From Pelagibius sp050330205 (GTDB lineage Bacteria > Pseudomonadota > Alphaproteobacteria > Kiloniellales > Kiloniellaceae), in assembly GCA_050330205.1 (NCBI GenBank), contig JBHJOA010000010.1:99416-163415 (forward strand): a stretch of DNA of 64,000 bases, written 5' to 3'. The position numbers were made by a program, and so were the translations under genes. The notes beneath the pieces are model-generated. The model saw only the letters and a program-made list of their open reading frames with translations. It was not told the DNA's origin and searched no databases. Shown here piece after piece: positions 27,039-35,783 of this stretch. Every line of letters begins with the position of its first letter. The first letter of the stretch is position 1.

Positions 27039-27881
27039 CTATTCCGCCCCGACGGCATAGAAGAAGGGGTTCTCGAATGCGGGCTTGCCGTAGTCGAGGG
27101 GCTCGCCGTCCAGGGTGCGGACCTGGCCGCCGGCGGCCAGCAGAACGGCGTGGCCGGCGGCGGTGTCCCATTCCATGGTGCGCCCGAAGCGCGGGTAGAG
27201 GTCGGCGCGGCCCGAGGCGACGAGGCAGAATTTCAGCGAACTGCCAGCGGAGACCCGCTCGGCGACCTTATAGCGGCCGAGGAAGTCGTCGAGTTCCGCG
27301 CCGGCGCCATGCCGCCGGCTGGCCACCACCACCGCGCCCTCGGCCGGCATCTCCCGCGCCCGGATGTCCATCACCGGCTTGTCGGTCTCGGCATAGACGG
27401 CGCGGCCGCTGCCCTTGCTGCCGTCCGCGTTGTCGCCGCAGACCCCTGCCCAGGTCATCGCCAGCGCCGGGGCGTGCACCACCCCGGCGGCGGGCTGGCC
27501 GTCCTCGATGAGGGCGATGTTCACGGTGAACTCGCCGTTGCGGCTGAGGAACTCCCTGGTGCCGTCGAGCGGGTCGACCAGCCAGAAGCGGTTGCCGTCG
27601 ATGACCGGCACCTCGCCGGCGGCCATGGCCTCTTCGGCGACCACCGGAATGTCCGGCGTCAGGGTGTTGAGGGCGCCCAGGATGAAGGCCTCGGCCGCCT
27701 CGTCGGCCTCGGTGACCGGCGAGGCGTCTTCCTTCTCGCGCACCTCGATGTCCCCGGCTTCGGCGTAGTAGGCGAGGATCACCTTGCCGGCGCGCTCGGC
27801 GATGAGGCGCAGCACGGCGAGGATGTCCTCGGCGCCGGCCTCGTCCTGGTTCAGCAGCTCGTCGAGAGATTTCCCGCTCAT
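27039..27881 (-). CDS. cysQ: 3'(2'),5'-bisphosphate nucleotidase CysQ
   Basis: A 280-aa magnesium-dependent phosphatase of the inositol monophosphatase superfamily that hydrolyses PAP/PAPS from sulfate assimilation. Metal-site motifs are visible: VTEADEAAE, VAEEAM, WLVDPLDGTREF and the C-terminal EWDTAAGHAVLLAAGG. GTREFL after the DPLDG motif favours CysQ over inositol monophosphatase. The ATG at 27881 overlaps the end of the upstream CoxL-like gene by four bases, so the two are translationally coupled. Confidence 0.93.
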   Translation of the reverse strand: MSGKSLDELLNQDEAGAEDILAVLRLIAERAGKVILAYYAEAGDIEVREKEDASPVTEADEAAEAFILGALNTLTPDIPVVAEEAMAAGEVPVIDGNRFWLVDPLDGTREFLSRNGEFTVNIALIEDGQPAAGVVHAPALAMTWAGVCGDNADGSKGSGRAVYAETDKPVMDIRAREMPAEGAVVVASRRHGAGAELDDFLGRYKVAERVSAGSSLKFCLVASGRADLYPRFGRTMEWDTAAGHAVLLAAGGQVRTLDGEPLDYGKPAFENPFFYAVGAE

Positions 27882-30220
27882 TCCGCGGCCTCCCGACGGC
27901 GGGCGTCCTGGATGGCGCGCCACACCTTCTCGGGCGTCGCCGGCATGTCGATGTGGCGGATGCCGAGCGGCGCCAGCGCGTCGACCACCGCGTTGATGAC
28001 CGCCGGACAGGCGCCGATGGCGCCGGCCTCGCCGGCGCCCTTCACGCCCATGGGATTGGTGGTGCAGGGCATGTCCTCGACCAGGGTGAGTTCGATCGCC
28101 GGCACGTCGTCGGCGCGCGGCAGGCAGTAGTCCATCAGCGAGCCGGACAGCAGCTGGCCCTCCTGGTCATAGACCGTGTGCTCGAGCAGCGCCTGGCCGA
28201 TGCCCTGCACGGTGCCGCCGTGCACCTGGCCGCCCACCAGCAGCGGGTTCACCACCACGCCGAAGTCGTCGACCACCACATAGCGCAGCAGCTTCACGAC
28301 GCCGGTGTCGGGATCGACCTCCAGCTCGCAGAGATGGCAGCCGTTGGGATAGGTCTGGGTGCCGGCGACCAGGTGGTGCTGGCCCTCGATGGTTCCCTTG
28401 AGGTGGTCCGGCAGGCTGGCGTCCTGCCGCGCGGCCCCGGCGACCTGCGCCAGGGTCACGCGCTTGTCGGTGCCGACCACCGTGAACACGCCCTCGCGGT
28501 GCTCGATGTCGGCCTCGGCGGCTTCCAGCAGGTGGCCGGCGATGCTGCGCGCCCGCTCGATCACCCGCTCGGCGGCGCCGTCGATGGCCTGGCCGCCCAT
28601 CAGCAGCGAGCGCGAGCCGCCGGTGCCGCCGCCCTGCGGCAGGTCCCAGGAATCGCCCTGGTGGATGACGAGCTGCTCCGGCTCGATCCCCAGCTTGTCG
28701 TTCAGCAGCTGGCTGTAGGCGGTGAAGTGGCCCTGACCGTTGGTCTGGGTGCCGATCCACAGTTCCAGGCCGCCGTCGTCCTTCACCTCCAGGCGCGCGG
28801 TTTCCTCGCCGTTGGAGCCGCAGACCTCGCCGTAGCAGGCGAAGCCGAGGCCGCGCAGCTTGCCGCGGGCGGCCGCCTCCTGGCGGCGGGCCGCGAAGCC
28901 GGCGTGATCGATGGCCGCGAGGCCGCGCGCCAGCATGCCGGGGAAGTCGCCGCTGTCGTAGGTCTCGCCGAAGGCGGTGGTGTAGGGCAGCGCTTCCGGC
29001 GGGATGAAGTTGCGCCGCCGCAGCTCCGCCGGCGCGAGGTCGAGGTCGCGCGCCGCGGCGTCGATCAGGCGTTCGACGAGATAGGCCGCCTCCGGCCGCC
29101 CGGCGCCGCGGTAGGCATCGACCGGCACGGTGTTGGTGAAGACCGTGGTGACCTCGGCATAGCCGGCGGGGATCCTGTAGAGGCCGCTCAGCATCGGTCC
29201 GTAGCAGCCGGTCGGGATGAAGGGCGCGAAGCTGGAGAGGTAGGCGCCCATGTTGGCGGTGGTGGTGACGCGCAGGCCGAGGATGCGCGCTTCGCCGTCG
29301 AGCGCGAGTTCGGCCAGGGTCACATGGTCGCGGCCCTGGGTGTCGCTGAGGAAGCCCTCGCTGCGATCGGAATTCCAGCGCACCGGCCGGCCGAGCCGCC
29401 GCGCCGCGAAGAGCACCAGTACGGTTTCCGGGTAGACGAAGATCTTCATGCCGAAACCGCCGCCGACGTCGGGCGTGACGATGTGCATCTTCTCCTGCGG
29501 GATCCTCAGCACGCCGTCGCACAGCGGCTCCAGCATGCGGTGGGAGCCCTGCGACCCGGTGTAAAGCGTGAAGGTCTCGCTGGCCGCGTCGTAGGCGCCG
29601 AGCGTGGCGCGCGGCTCCATGGCGTTGACCACGATGCGATTGTTCACGAACTCCAGGCGGGTGACATGCGCCGCCTTGTCGAAGGCCGCCCTGGTGCCGG
29701 CCTCGTCGCCGGTCTCCCACACCAGGCTGGTGTTGTTGGGGGCCTCGTCCCAGATCTGCGGCCGGCCGGGGTCGGCGGCCGTCGCGGTCTCCGTCACCGC
29801 CGGCAGCGAGTCGTAGTCGACCATGACCAGTTCGGCGGCGTCGCGGGCCTGCTGCAGGGTTTCGGCGACCACGAAGGCGACGGCGTCGCCGACATGGCGG
29901 ACGCGCCCCCGCGCCAGGGCCGGGCGCGGCGGCATGATGGTCTTCATGCCGCCCTTGCCGCGCAGCGGCACCAGGCAGGGGATCGGGCCGAGGCCGTCGG
30001 CATCGAGGTCGTCCACCGTGAAAACGCCCAGCACGCCAGGCGCCGCCGTGGCATCGTCCAGGTCGATCGCGGTGATCGCCGCGTGCGCGAAGGGGCTGCG
30101 CACGAGCACGCCGTGGCACTGCCCCTCGAGCCGGATGTCGTCGCTGTACTGGCCCTGGCCGGTGAGGAAGCGCAGGTCTTCCACCCGGCGCAGGCCCTGG
30201 CCTACGCCAAATCGCCCCAT
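27878..30220 (-). CDS. Xanthine dehydrogenase-family molybdopterin-binding subunit (form II CoxL-like)
   Basis: A 780-aa large subunit of the molybdenum hydroxylase family. It has the start RRVEDLRFLTGQGQYSDDI, PDVGGGFGMKIFVYPE, and the loop VDAYRGAGRPEAAYLVER. The AYRGAGR sequence is that of form II CoxL-like proteins, not the AYRCSFR of true carbon monoxide dehydrogenase. C-terminal KGAGEAGAIGACPAVINA carries the catalytic glutamate region. The FAD and 2Fe-2S subunit genes that normally accompany it are absent from both sides, and cysQ overlaps its 3' end instead. The start at 30220 begins the conserved domain. The substrate is unknown. Confidence 0.9.
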   Translation of the reverse strand: MGRFGVGQGLRRVEDLRFLTGQGQYSDDIRLEGQCHGVLVRSPFAHAAITAIDLDDATAAPGVLGVFTVDDLDADGLGPIPCLVPLRGKGGMKTIMPPRPALARGRVRHVGDAVAFVVAETLQQARDAAELVMVDYDSLPAVTETATAADPGRPQIWDEAPNNTSLVWETGDEAGTRAAFDKAAHVTRLEFVNNRIVVNAMEPRATLGAYDAASETFTLYTGSQGSHRMLEPLCDGVLRIPQEKMHIVTPDVGGGFGMKIFVYPETVLVLFAARRLGRPVRWNSDRSEGFLSDTQGRDHVTLAELALDGEARILGLRVTTTANMGAYLSSFAPFIPTGCYGPMLSGLYRIPAGYAEVTTVFTNTVPVDAYRGAGRPEAAYLVERLIDAAARDLDLAPAELRRRNFIPPEALPYTTAFGETYDSGDFPGMLARGLAAIDHAGFAARRQEAAARGKLRGLGFACYGEVCGSNGEETARLEVKDDGGLELWIGTQTNGQGHFTAYSQLLNDKLGIEPEQLVIHQGDSWDLPQGGGTGGSRSLLMGGQAIDGAAERVIERARSIAGHLLEAAEADIEHREGVFTVVGTDKRVTLAQVAGAARQDASLPDHLKGTIEGQHHLVAGTQTYPNGCHLCELEVDPDTGVVKLLRYVVVDDFGVVVNPLLVGGQVHGGTVQGIGQALLEHTVYDQEGQLLSGSLMDYCLPRADDVPAIELTLVEDMPCTTNPMGVKGAGEAGAIGACPAVINAVVDALAPLGIRHIDMPATPEKVWRAIQDARRREAAE

Positions 30221-30416
30221 GGCTGAAACGCTCTCCGTCGTGAGGTGGTTTTCGAGTGAGGAATTGGCCCCGATGATAGGCGAGGCAGGCGGGGTCGACC
30301 AAGGAGAAAGTCGTGACGCTGTTGTGGGCCGGCGTTCGCTTGCGATCCAATTGACAGCAGATTGTCGCCAGGCTTCCACGCTAGCCTCTGCTTGGAGAAA
30401 CACAGGAGATTGGCAA

Positions 30417-30863
30417 ATGGAACAGCGGCTCAGTCTGGTGACCCTGGGCGTGCGCGACCTTGCGCGGGCGCGGCGGTTCTACGAGGAGGGCCTGGGCTGG
30501 ACGCTGGGCGGCGGCGTCGAGGGCGAGGTCGCTTTCTACCAGCTGGGCGGCATCGTCCTCGCGCTCTGGGGCCGCGACGCTCTGGCCGGGGACGCGCGGT
30601 TGACGCTTGCCCCGGTCACGCCCGGCGAGAGCTTCGGCGGCCTCGCCCTCGCCTACAATGCGCGCGACGCGGCGGCGGTGGACGCCATCCTGGCGGAGGC
30701 GGCCGCCGCCGGCGGCACTGTCCTGAAGCCGGCGGCGAAGACCGACTGGGGCGGCTACGCCGGCTACTTCGCCGACCCCGACGGCCACCCCTGGGAGGTC
30801 GCGCACAACCCCTTCTGGACGCTGAAGGAAGACGGGAGTATCTCGCTGCAGGCGCCGGGGTAG
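30417..30863 (+). CDS. VOC-family (glyoxalase-fold) protein
   Basis: A 148-aa vicinal-oxygen-chelate protein. It shows the paired beta-alpha-beta modules (LVTLGVRDLARARRFYEEGL and later GYAGYFADPDGHPWEVAHNP), where ADPDGHPWEV is the standard C-terminal metal-site motif. The ATG at 30417 has AGGAG eight bases upstream. Members include glyoxalases, dioxygenases and antibiotic-binding proteins, so a specific reaction cannot be assigned. Confidence 0.88.
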   Translation: MEQRLSLVTLGVRDLARARRFYEEGLGWTLGGGVEGEVAFYQLGGIVLALWGRDALAGDARLTLAPVTPGESFGGLALAYNARDAAAVDAILAEAAAAGGTVLKPAAKTDWGGYAGYFADPDGHPWEVAHNPFWTLKEDGSISLQAPG

Positions 30864-30883
30864 GAGGCACTTGCCACCCCCTC

Positions 30884-30976
30884 ATGTCGTCACCCTCGGG
30901 CTTGACCCGAGGGTCCAGTGCAAGCGATGGAGCGGTCGCCCTGGATGCTCGGCTCGGTGACCGAGCATGACGATAG
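30884..30976 (-). repeat. Intergenic double-hairpin repeat, family A, copy 1
   Basis: Two hairpins (ACCCTCGGG/CCCGAGGGT at 30892-30914 and ATGCTCGG/CCGAGCAT at 30945-30968) are joined by a short spacer. Its reverse complement aligns closely along its length with copy 2 at 51540-51628. It sits right after the VOC gene and may also act as a transcript end. Confidence 0.85.
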
Positions 30977-31021
30977 AGGGGTGGGCGGCAGCGGTGTGTG
31001 TGACTGTTGAGGGATGCAGCG

Positions 31022-31489
31022 TTGACCATCGATCTCGATGACCTGAGAGCCACGCTCGACCGGGTGAACCGCGCCCGCCTCGGGGTTGCGACTGGCGACC
31101 CGGCGGCGGAACGGGAGATCGAGCGCCTCCACCAGTCGTCGGTGAAGCTGGCGATCTACGGCACCCTGGCGCCGGGCAAGGTCAATCACCACCACATCGC
31201 CGGCCTCGGCGGCAACTGGCACGACACGGCGGTGCGCGGCCGCCTGGACCGGGTCGGATACGGCGTTCACCAGGGCCTGCCGGCCATCGTCCTCGACCCC
31301 GCCGCCACGCCGCATCCCCTGAAGGTCCTGGTCTGCGAGCGCCTGCCGGATGCCTGGGCGCGGCTCGACACCTTCGAGGGCGAGGAGATGCAGCGCCTGC
31401 TGGTGCCGCTGGAAAGCGAAAGCGGCAGCGTCACCGGCGTCGCCAACATCTATGCCCTGCGCCGCGCGATGATCGCCGCGTTGGGGTAG
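31022..31489 (+). CDS. Gamma-glutamylcyclotransferase-like (AIG2-like fold) protein
   Basis: A protein of about 155 aa with the cyclotransferase-fold substrate motif YGTLAPGKVNHH and a later DTFEGEEMQRLLVPL, where the Glu aligns with the catalytic acid. No ATG is available at the front; TTG at 31022 has GAGGG eight bases upstream, and TTG at 31007 is an alternative. Activity on gamma-glutamyl-amine or peptide linkages is the family expectation; the cellular substrate is unknown. Confidence 0.8.
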   Translation: MTIDLDDLRATLDRVNRARLGVATGDPAAEREIERLHQSSVKLAIYGTLAPGKVNHHHIAGLGGNWHDTAVRGRLDRVGYGVHQGLPAIVLDPAATPHPLKVLVCERLPDAWARLDTFEGEEMQRLLVPLESESGSVTGVANIYALRRAMIAALG

Positions 31490-31504
31490 ACGCGGCGAGA
31501 CGGC

Positions 31505-31637
31505 CTCGTCCTTCGAGACGCTTGCTGCGCAAGCTCCTCAGGATGAGGCCTTAGTGTGTGCTCTTCACAGAGGATCGCCCCATCACAAACCCTCATCCTG
31601 AGGAGCCGCCGCAGGCGGCGTCTCGAAGGGCGAGGGT
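31505..31637. repeat. Intergenic long inverted repeat, family B, copy 1
   Basis: Arms of about 40-45 bases (CTCGTCCTTCGAGACGC and CTCCTCAGGATGAGG on the left; CCTCATCCTGAGGAG and GCGTCTCGAAGGGCGAG on the right) surround a central loop of about 45 bases. The same words recur at 56811-56975. It lies between convergent genes (31489 and the nrdB stop at 31652) and could terminate both. Confidence 0.85.
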
Positions 31638-31651
31638 TTGTCGGCACCGTA

Positions 31652-32611
31652 TCAGTCGAAAGCCTCATCCCAGGTCCCGCGCGTCGCTGCCTTGGAGTAT
31701 TCCGTCGCGCGGTTCTCGAAGAAGTTGGTGTGCTCGACGCCGTTCAGGATGGCGTCCAGCCAGGGCAGCGGGTTCTTCGTCGTGCGGTAGATCGGCTGCA
31801 GGCCGAGCTGGGTCAGGCGGCGGTCGGCGATGTAGCGGATGTAGGCCTTCACCTCGTGGGCCTCCAGGCCCTCGACGCCGCCCTGCTCGAAGGCGAGGTC
31901 GATGAAGGCGTCCTCGTGGGTGACGATGGTCTCGCAGGCCTTGTAGAGATCGCGCTCGAAAGCCTCGGTCCAGACCTCCGGGTTCTCCTCGATGAAGGTC
32001 TTGAACAGGCGGATCGCCGACTGGGTGTGCAGCGACTCGTCGCGCACCGACCAGGTGACGATCTGGCCCATGCCCTTCATCTTGTTGAAGCGCGGGAAGT
32101 TCAGCAGGATCGCGAAGGAGGCGAAGAGCTGCAGGCCCTCGGTGAAGGCACCGAAGACGGCGAGCGTCTTGGCGATCTCCTCCTTGGTGTCGCAGCCGAA
32201 TTCCTGCATGTAGTCGTACTTGTCCTTCATCTCCTTGTAGTGGAGGAAGGCGGAGTACTCGGCCTCCGGCATGCCGATGGTGTCGAGCAGGTAGGAGTAG
32301 GCGGCGATGTGCACCGTCTCCATGTTGGAGAAGGCGGCCAGCATCATCTGCACCTCGGTCGGCTGGAACACGCGCGCATAGTGGCGCATGTAGCAGTTGT
32401 TCACCTCGACGTCCGACTGGGTGAAGAAGCGGAAGATCTGGCTCAGCAGGTTGCGCTCGCCGTCGGTCAGGTTGCGGCTCCAGTCCTTCACGTCGTCGGC
32501 CAGCGGCACCTCTTCCGGCAGCCAGTGCAGGCGCTGCTGCATCAGCCAGGCATCGTAGGCCCAGGGGTAGCGGAAGGGCTTGTAGACGGGGCTCGCTTCG
32601 AGCAGCGACAT
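31652..32611 (-). CDS. nrdB: Class I ribonucleotide reductase beta subunit
   Basis: A 319-aa di-iron subunit that generates the radical for deoxyribonucleotide synthesis. The core motif METVHIAAYSYLLDTIG aligns with the E. coli Glu115-His118-Tyr122 region, so the radical tyrosine and ligands are conserved. VNNCYMRHY and the later VRDESLHTQSAIRLF helix supply further ligands. The short length and the PFRYPWAYD start are typical of the alphaproteobacterial type. The ATG at 32611 begins the conserved sequence. The gene lies 175 bases after nrdA and is probably in the same operon. Confidence 0.95.
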   Translation of the reverse strand: MSLLEASPVYKPFRYPWAYDAWLMQQRLHWLPEEVPLADDVKDWSRNLTDGERNLLSQIFRFFTQSDVEVNNCYMRHYARVFQPTEVQMMLAAFSNMETVHIAAYSYLLDTIGMPEAEYSAFLHYKEMKDKYDYMQEFGCDTKEEIAKTLAVFGAFTEGLQLFASFAILLNFPRFNKMKGMGQIVTWSVRDESLHTQSAIRLFKTFIEENPEVWTEAFERDLYKACETIVTHEDAFIDLAFEQGGVEGLEAHEVKAYIRYIADRRLTQLGLQPIYRTTKNPLPWLDAILNGVEHTNFFENRATEYSKAATRGTWDEAFD

Positions 32612-32786
32612 TTTTCTCGTTCTCCCATTGCCTGCGGCGCTTGGCTGTCCTGCGGCGCCGCTTGGCTGCTGACGTTGACGGTCCGGCGGTGACGCCGGCG
32701 GTCCGGGGGACGGTGGGGCCGGCGGTCCCCCCGAACCGTCGGCCCCTTGCACTCCCCCTAAGGCGTTTTTCCCGAAGCTGCTCCGG

Positions 32787-34808
32787 CTACTGGCAGGCCA
32801 GGCACTCCTCGTAGTCGGTCGTCGACTGCGCGGCGGCCAGGCCCTTGGAGGAAACCTTGCCGAGATGCGGCACGCTGGCCGTCGGCGTCATCGGCACCGA
32901 CGATTCAGCGCGCTGGATCGACTTCGAGCGGCAGTAGTAGAGGCTCTTCACGCCCTTCTTCCAGGCCAGCAGGTGCATCTGGTGCAGGTCGCGCTTGTGC
33001 ACGTCGGCCGGCACGAAGATGTTCAACGACTGCGCCTGGCAGATATAACCGGCGCGGTCGCCGGCGTGCTCGATGAGCCAGCGCTGGTCGAGTTCGAAGG
33101 CGGTCTTGAACACGTCCTTCTCGTCGTCGTCGAGGAAGTCGAGGTGCTGCACCGAGCCGCCGTTGAGGGTGATCGACGTCCACACATCCTCGTTGTTCTC
33201 GCCCTTTTCCTCGAGCACCGCGGCGAGGTGCTTGTTGCGCACGTTGAAGGAGCCGGACAGCGTCTTGTGGGTGAAGGAGTTGGCGGCGATCGGCTCGATG
33301 CCCGGTGAGGCGCCGCCGCAGATGATCGAGATCGAGGCGGTCGGCGCGATCGCCATCTTGTTGGAGAAGCGCTCCATGATGCCGAATTCCTCGGCGTCGG
33401 GGCAGGGGCCGCGCTCCTCGGCCAGCTTCCGCGAGGCGGCGTCGGCCTGGCCGCGGATGTGGGCGAAGATCTTCTTGTTCCACACCTTGGCCATGACGCC
33501 TTCCAGGGGAATGCGGTTGGCCTGCAGGAAGGAGTGGAAGCCCATCACGCCGAGGCCCACCGAGCGCTCACGTTCGGCCGAATAGCGGGCGCGCTCCATC
33601 GAGTCCGGCGCGTTGTCGATGAAGTCCTGCAGCACGTTGTCGAGGAAGCGCATGACGTCCTCGATGAAGCCTTCCGCCTCCTGCCACTCGAAATACTTCT
33701 CGAGGTTGAGGGAGGAGAGGCAGCAGACCGCCGTGCGCTCCTGCCCGTGGTGGTCGCGGCCGGTCGGCAGGGTGATCTCGCTGCAGAGGTTCGACATCTT
33801 CACCGTCAGGCCGGCCAGCTTGTGGTGCTCCGGAATCTGCCGGTTCACGTGGTCGCCGAAGATGATGTAGGGCTCGCCGGTCTCGATGCGGGCGGTGAGG
33901 ATGCGGATCCAGAGGTCGCGGGCGCGCACCTTGCGGATGACGGCGCCGTCCTTGGGGCTGGTCAGGCCCCACTCCTCGTCCTTTTCCACCGCGCGCATGA
34001 AGGCGTCGCTGATGACGATGCCGTGGTGCAGGTTGAGGGCCTTGCGGTTGGGGTCGCCGCCGGTTGGTCGGCGCAGCTCGATGAATTCCTCGATCTCGGG
34101 ATGGGAGATGGGAATGTAACAGGCTGCCGAGCCGCGCCGTAGGGAACCCTGGCTGATCGCCAGGGTAAGGGAATCCATGACCCGGATGAAGGGGATGATG
34201 CCGGAGGTCTTGCCGTTGTGGCCGACCCGCTCGCCGATGGAGCGCAGGTTGCCCCAGTAGCTGCCGATGCCGCCGCCACGCGCGGCCAGCCAGACGTTCT
34301 CGTTCCACAGGCCGACGATGCCGTCCAGGCTGTCGCCGGCCTCGTTGAGGAAGCAGGAGATCGGCAGGCCGCGCGAGGTGCCGCCGTTGGACAGCACCGG
34401 GGTCGCCGGCATGAACCAGAGGCGCGAGATGTAGTCGTAGATGCGCTGGGCGTGGGCCGAGTCGTCGGCGTAGTGGGCGGCGACGCGGGCGAAGAGGTCC
34501 TGGAAGCTCTCGCCCGGCATGAGGTAGCGGTCGTTGAGCGTCGCCTTGCCGAAGATCGTCAGGTTGGCGTCGCGGTTGCGGTCCATGTGGACCTTGATGC
34601 CGCGCTCGTTCTGGAACTCGTCGCGAATCTCGCTGGCGTCGAACAGGCTCTCGCCGTCGTCGTTGGCGGCTGTCAGCGCGAGGCTGGGTGCGGCAGCGGC
34701 GGCAGGGGTCGGGGAGGCCGCTTGTTTTCCTAGGGGCTTTGCCTTATCCACAGATTTCGGGTCGGTTTCGACCGTGGCTTCCTGCCCGAAAATCCCCGAT
34801 CCATCCAT
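32787..34808 (-). CDS. nrdA: Class I ribonucleotide reductase alpha subunit
   Basis: A 673-aa catalytic subunit reducing ribonucleoside diphosphates. Active-site features are seen at GLPISCFLNEAGDS (N-terminal redox Cys), KMSNLCSEI (thiyl-radical Cys and Glu), APTASISIICGGASPGIEP, and the C-terminal swinging-arm pair ECLACQ. An N-terminal ATP-cone domain is not apparent: the first 70 residues are low-complexity, so overall activity control must differ from E. coli NrdA. The ATG at 34808 has a GGGGGA run upstream. Two NrdR-like boxes precede it. Confidence 0.95.
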   Translation of the reverse strand: MDGSGIFGQEATVETDPKSVDKAKPLGKQAASPTPAAAAAPSLALTAANDDGESLFDASEIRDEFQNERGIKVHMDRNRDANLTIFGKATLNDRYLMPGESFQDLFARVAAHYADDSAHAQRIYDYISRLWFMPATPVLSNGGTSRGLPISCFLNEAGDSLDGIVGLWNENVWLAARGGGIGSYWGNLRSIGERVGHNGKTSGIIPFIRVMDSLTLAISQGSLRRGSAACYIPISHPEIEEFIELRRPTGGDPNRKALNLHHGIVISDAFMRAVEKDEEWGLTSPKDGAVIRKVRARDLWIRILTARIETGEPYIIFGDHVNRQIPEHHKLAGLTVKMSNLCSEITLPTGRDHHGQERTAVCCLSSLNLEKYFEWQEAEGFIEDVMRFLDNVLQDFIDNAPDSMERARYSAERERSVGLGVMGFHSFLQANRIPLEGVMAKVWNKKIFAHIRGQADAASRKLAEERGPCPDAEEFGIMERFSNKMAIAPTASISIICGGASPGIEPIAANSFTHKTLSGSFNVRNKHLAAVLEEKGENNEDVWTSITLNGGSVQHLDFLDDDEKDVFKTAFELDQRWLIEHAGDRAGYICQAQSLNIFVPADVHKRDLHQMHLLAWKKGVKSLYYCRSKSIQRAESSVPMTPTASVPHLGKVSSKGLAAAQSTTDYEECLACQ

Positions 34809-34859
34809 GCTTTTTCCCCCAAGTTCCACAGCTGTGGAAGACCAAAAAGTGAATTGCGT

Positions 34860-34875
34860 GCACAATATCTGGGGC
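34860..34875. promoter_or_regulatory. Candidate NrdR box 1 upstream of nrdA
   Basis: GCACAATATCTGGGGC resembles the NrdR consensus (acaCwAtATaTwGtgt) in its core CAATATCT. It is 52 bases upstream of the nrdA start and exactly 32 bases from the second box, the spacing usual for paired NrdR boxes. Confidence 0.5.
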
Positions 34876-34891
34876 CGATGCCCATCAAGCC

Positions 34892-34907
34892 CCACCAGAT
34901 ATGGTCC
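34892..34907. promoter_or_regulatory. Candidate NrdR box 2 upstream of nrdA
   Basis: CCACCAGATATGGTCC contains the near-palindrome ACCAGATATGGT and matches box 1 read on the other strand (CCAGATAT core). NrdR is a zinc/ATP-cone repressor of ribonucleotide reductase genes; nrdR itself is not in this window. Confidence 0.5.
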
Positions 34908-35054
34908 TCAATCTATACCCCCTGTCGCGAATCTGTCATCGTGAACAGAATGAGAACATTTACCATAGTAGCGCCGGCGCCGCGGCGGGCAAGCCCGACC
35001 GCCGGATTACCCACAGAAATCCGCCGGCGGGCCGCCGGCGGGCGCGGATAGCTC

Positions 35055-35753
35055 ATGTGCGGGCGCTTCCTGCTGACCGCGCCGCCGCAGGCGGTACAGC
35101 GGCTGTTCGGCTTCCTCGAGCTGCCGAATCTGGCGCCGCGCTACAACATCGCGCCCGGGCAGGCGGTGGCGGCGATGCTCCGCGGCGCGGCGGCCGAGCG
35201 GCATTTCCTGTGGATGCGTTGGGGGCTGGTACCCTCCTGGAGCAAGGGCGAGCGCAGGATGGCGCCGCTGATCAACGCGCGCGCCGAGACCGTGGCCGAG
35301 AAGCCCTCGTTCCGCGACGCCTTCGCCGGGCGGCGCTGCGTGGTCTTCGCCGACGGCTTCTACGAGTGGCGCCAGGGCGGCAACCGCCAGCCCTACTGCG
35401 TGCGCCTCGCGGATGGCGCGCCCTTTGCCTTCGCCGCGCTCTGGGAACCGGTGGCGGATGAAAAGGAGGGCGAGCCTGACAAGGGCTGCGCCCTCATCAC
35501 CACCGAGGCCAACGCGAAGATGGCCGAGGTGCACCACCGCATGCCGGTGATCCTGACGCCGGAGGAGGTCGGGCCCTGGCTGGATCCGGCGAGCGTGCCC
35601 GGCGACCTGCTGGCGCTGCTGAAGCCGCTGCCGGACGACGCCGTCACCCTGACCCCGGTCTCCAAGCGGGTGAACGCGGTACGCGAGGACGACGCCGGGC
35701 TGCTGGAGGAGGAACGGCTGCCCGCGGCGCCCTCGCAGCTCGATCTTTTCTGA
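35055..35753 (+). CDS. SOS response-associated peptidase / abasic-site DNA-protein crosslinker (HMCES/YedK family)
   Basis: A 232-aa SRAP-domain protein. The catalytic Cys2 directly follows the initiator Met (MCGRF). Other conserved active-site elements are RYNIAPGQ, WGLVPSW, INARAETV, CVVFADGFYEW (Glu) and VHHRMPVIL (His). The family shields abasic sites in single-stranded DNA by forming a thiazolidine crosslink. It lies divergently from nrdA, pairing two DNA-metabolism genes across one regulatory region. Confidence 0.95.
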   Translation: MCGRFLLTAPPQAVQRLFGFLELPNLAPRYNIAPGQAVAAMLRGAAAERHFLWMRWGLVPSWSKGERRMAPLINARAETVAEKPSFRDAFAGRRCVVFADGFYEWRQGGNRQPYCVRLADGAPFAFAALWEPVADEKEGEPDKGCALITTEANAKMAEVHHRMPVILTPEEVGPWLDPASVPGDLLALLKPLPDDAVTLTPVSKRVNAVREDDAGLLEEERLPAAPSQLDLF

Positions 35754-35783
35754 TTTGCTCCCAGGGGTGTCGGAGCGGCCCCG

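Noticed and set aside
27953..30226. A 757-codon plus-strand open frame antisense to the CoxL-like gene
   Set aside because: The whole frame mirrors a gene with clear molybdenum-hydroxylase motifs; low-complexity His/Gln/Gly/Arg composition and no ribosome-binding site of note.
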